Shown here in pieces: positions 63,258 through 64,000 of a stretch of 64,000 bases of DNA. Both the position numbers and the translations under genes were made by a program. Positions within the stretch are counted from its first letter, which is position 1. Each line of letters begins with the position of its first letter. This stretch comes from Ahaetulla prasina (Eukaryota; Chordata; Lepidosauria; Squamata; Colubridae), in NCBI RefSeq assembly GCF_028640845.1, contig NC_080546.1, positions 81,878,257 through 81,942,256 on the forward strand. Direction: 5' to 3'. The notes beneath the pieces are model-generated. The model searched no databases and was not told the DNA's origin. It saw nothing but the letters and a program-made list of their open reading frames with translations.

Positions 63258-63620
63258 GGGACATGGTGGCTCAGGGGCTAGGATGTTGAGCTTGTCGATC
63301 GAAAGGTCGGCAGCTCAGCGGTTCGAATCCCTAGTGCTGCCGTGTAACGGGGTGAGCTCCCGTTACTTGTCCCAACTTCTGCCAACCTAGCAGTTTCGAA
63401 AGCACATAAAAATGCAAGTAGAAAAAATAGGGACCACCTTTGGTGGGAAGGTAACAGCGTTCCGTGTGCCTTTGGCATTAAGTCATGCTGGCCACATGAC
63501 CACGGAGACGTCTTTGGACAGCGCTGGCTTTTCGGCTTTGAAACGGAGATGAGCACCGCCCCCTAGCATCGGGAACAACTAGCACCACGTATGTGTGAGG
63601 GGAACCTTTACCTTACCTTT
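63258..63620 (+). mobile_element. Sauria SINE
   Basis: GGGACATGGTGGCTCAGGGG to GGAACCTTTACCTTACC. GCTTATAT-type text on both flanks is the likely duplication. Confidence 0.92.
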
Positions 63621-63730
63621 ATCTAAGCTTATATCCAGAGTTTTGAGAGGCTATCTAATGGGGTGACTTTTTGGTTAAGCAGAAGAACTTAAGGAAATTT
63701 TATTAATGTTATATCATAGAGCATATGCGC

Positions 63731-63963
63731 CATGGTAGCACAGTGGTTAGAGTGCAGTTCTGCAGGCTACTTCTGCTGACTGCTGGCTGCCTGCAATTTG
63801 GCAGTTCGAATCTCACCAGGCTCAAGGTTGACTCAGCCTTCCATCCTTCCGAGGTCGGTAAAATGTGGACCCAGATTGTTGGGGGCAATATGCAGACTCT
63901 GTAAACTGTTTAGAGACGGCTGTAAAGCATCATGAAGTGGTATATAAGTCTAAGTGCTATTGC
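63731..63963 (+). mobile_element. tRNA-derived SINE, full length
   Basis: Head CACAGTGGTTAGAGTGCAG (A-box-like) and GGCAGTTCGAATCTCACC (B-box-like), core GACCCAGATTGTTGGGGGCA, tail GTATATAAGTCTAAGTGC. Used here as reference for the partial copies. Confidence 0.9.
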
Positions 63964-64000
63964 TGTTGTGGTCTGCCAGCAGCCTGCGGACCTGGCAGCA
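63964..64000 (+). mobile_element. LTR family B, 5' edge at window end
   Basis: Begins TGTTGTGGTCTGCCAGCAGC immediately after the SINE and is cut by the window end. The left flank ATTGC would be one side of a 5-bp duplication. Confidence 0.75.

Noticed and set aside
63731..63830. tRNA gene candidates with A- and B-box-like motifs
   Set aside because: All such heads continue into SINE bodies and tails, and I see no complete cloverleaf or terminator.

Overview
This window is repeat-rich, non-coding nuclear DNA from a squamate reptile, most likely an advanced (colubroid) snake. The evidence is the 3' ends of snake-type CR1 LINEs running straight into AATAG-class (ATTCT) pentanucleotide arrays, numerous Sauria-type tRNA SINEs with Bov-B-like tails, a second CR1 lineage, L2, L1, R4/Dong-like and Penelope-like fragments, solo LTRs, and many short hAT-type elements. 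I found no exon, intact host gene, rRNA, tRNA gene or CRISPR array. Nearly all long reading frames are simple-repeat artefacts or retroelement remnants.

Layout: 1-4.7 kb holds CR1, an ATTCT array, a TA-flanked MITE and a 115-bp tandem array apparently grown from that MITE's 3' end. 4.7-13.8 kb holds candidate and solo LTRs, a MITE split by an LTR, Sauria and CR1 copies, an inverted-repeat-bounded block, Penelope-like hairpins and a truncated L1. 13.8-24.3 kb is AT-rich DNA with a 44-bp-arm palindrome, then a Penelope-like remnant and hAT elements with clear 8-bp duplications. 24.3-36.4 kb has an inverted CR1/pentanucleotide pair, hAT elements, Sauria, and three solo LTRs. 36.4-44.1 kb has R4-like LINE pieces set in trinucleotide repeats, another solo LTR, CR1, L2 and a Sauria copy split by two hAT insertions. 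44.1-64 kb has more of the same families, a long polypyrimidine tract and compound pentanucleotide arrays, and ends inside an LTR.

Nothing here works as an operon or pathway. The biology is mobile-element dynamics: LINEs supply tails and machinery for SINEs, LINE tails appear to seed microsatellites, LTR elements have left solo LTRs with 5-bp duplications, and nested insertions give a relative order.

Two signals stand out. (1) Three LTR families (A, B, E) share one reading frame that begins 4 bases inside the LTR and encodes an acidic, then Pro/Ser-rich, then Arg-rich tail. This suggests that the LTR carries the C-terminal end of an upstream polyprotein or a small accessory protein. (2) Three dispersed families, one joined to a Penelope-like endonuclease fragment, carry the same 30-nt structure: CTGAWGA, one base, a 6-bp stem with a 6-nt loop, then GAAA. 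It resembles a hammerhead-ribozyme core, with compensatory changes between copies. All family assignments come from reading the sequence; no database search was run.
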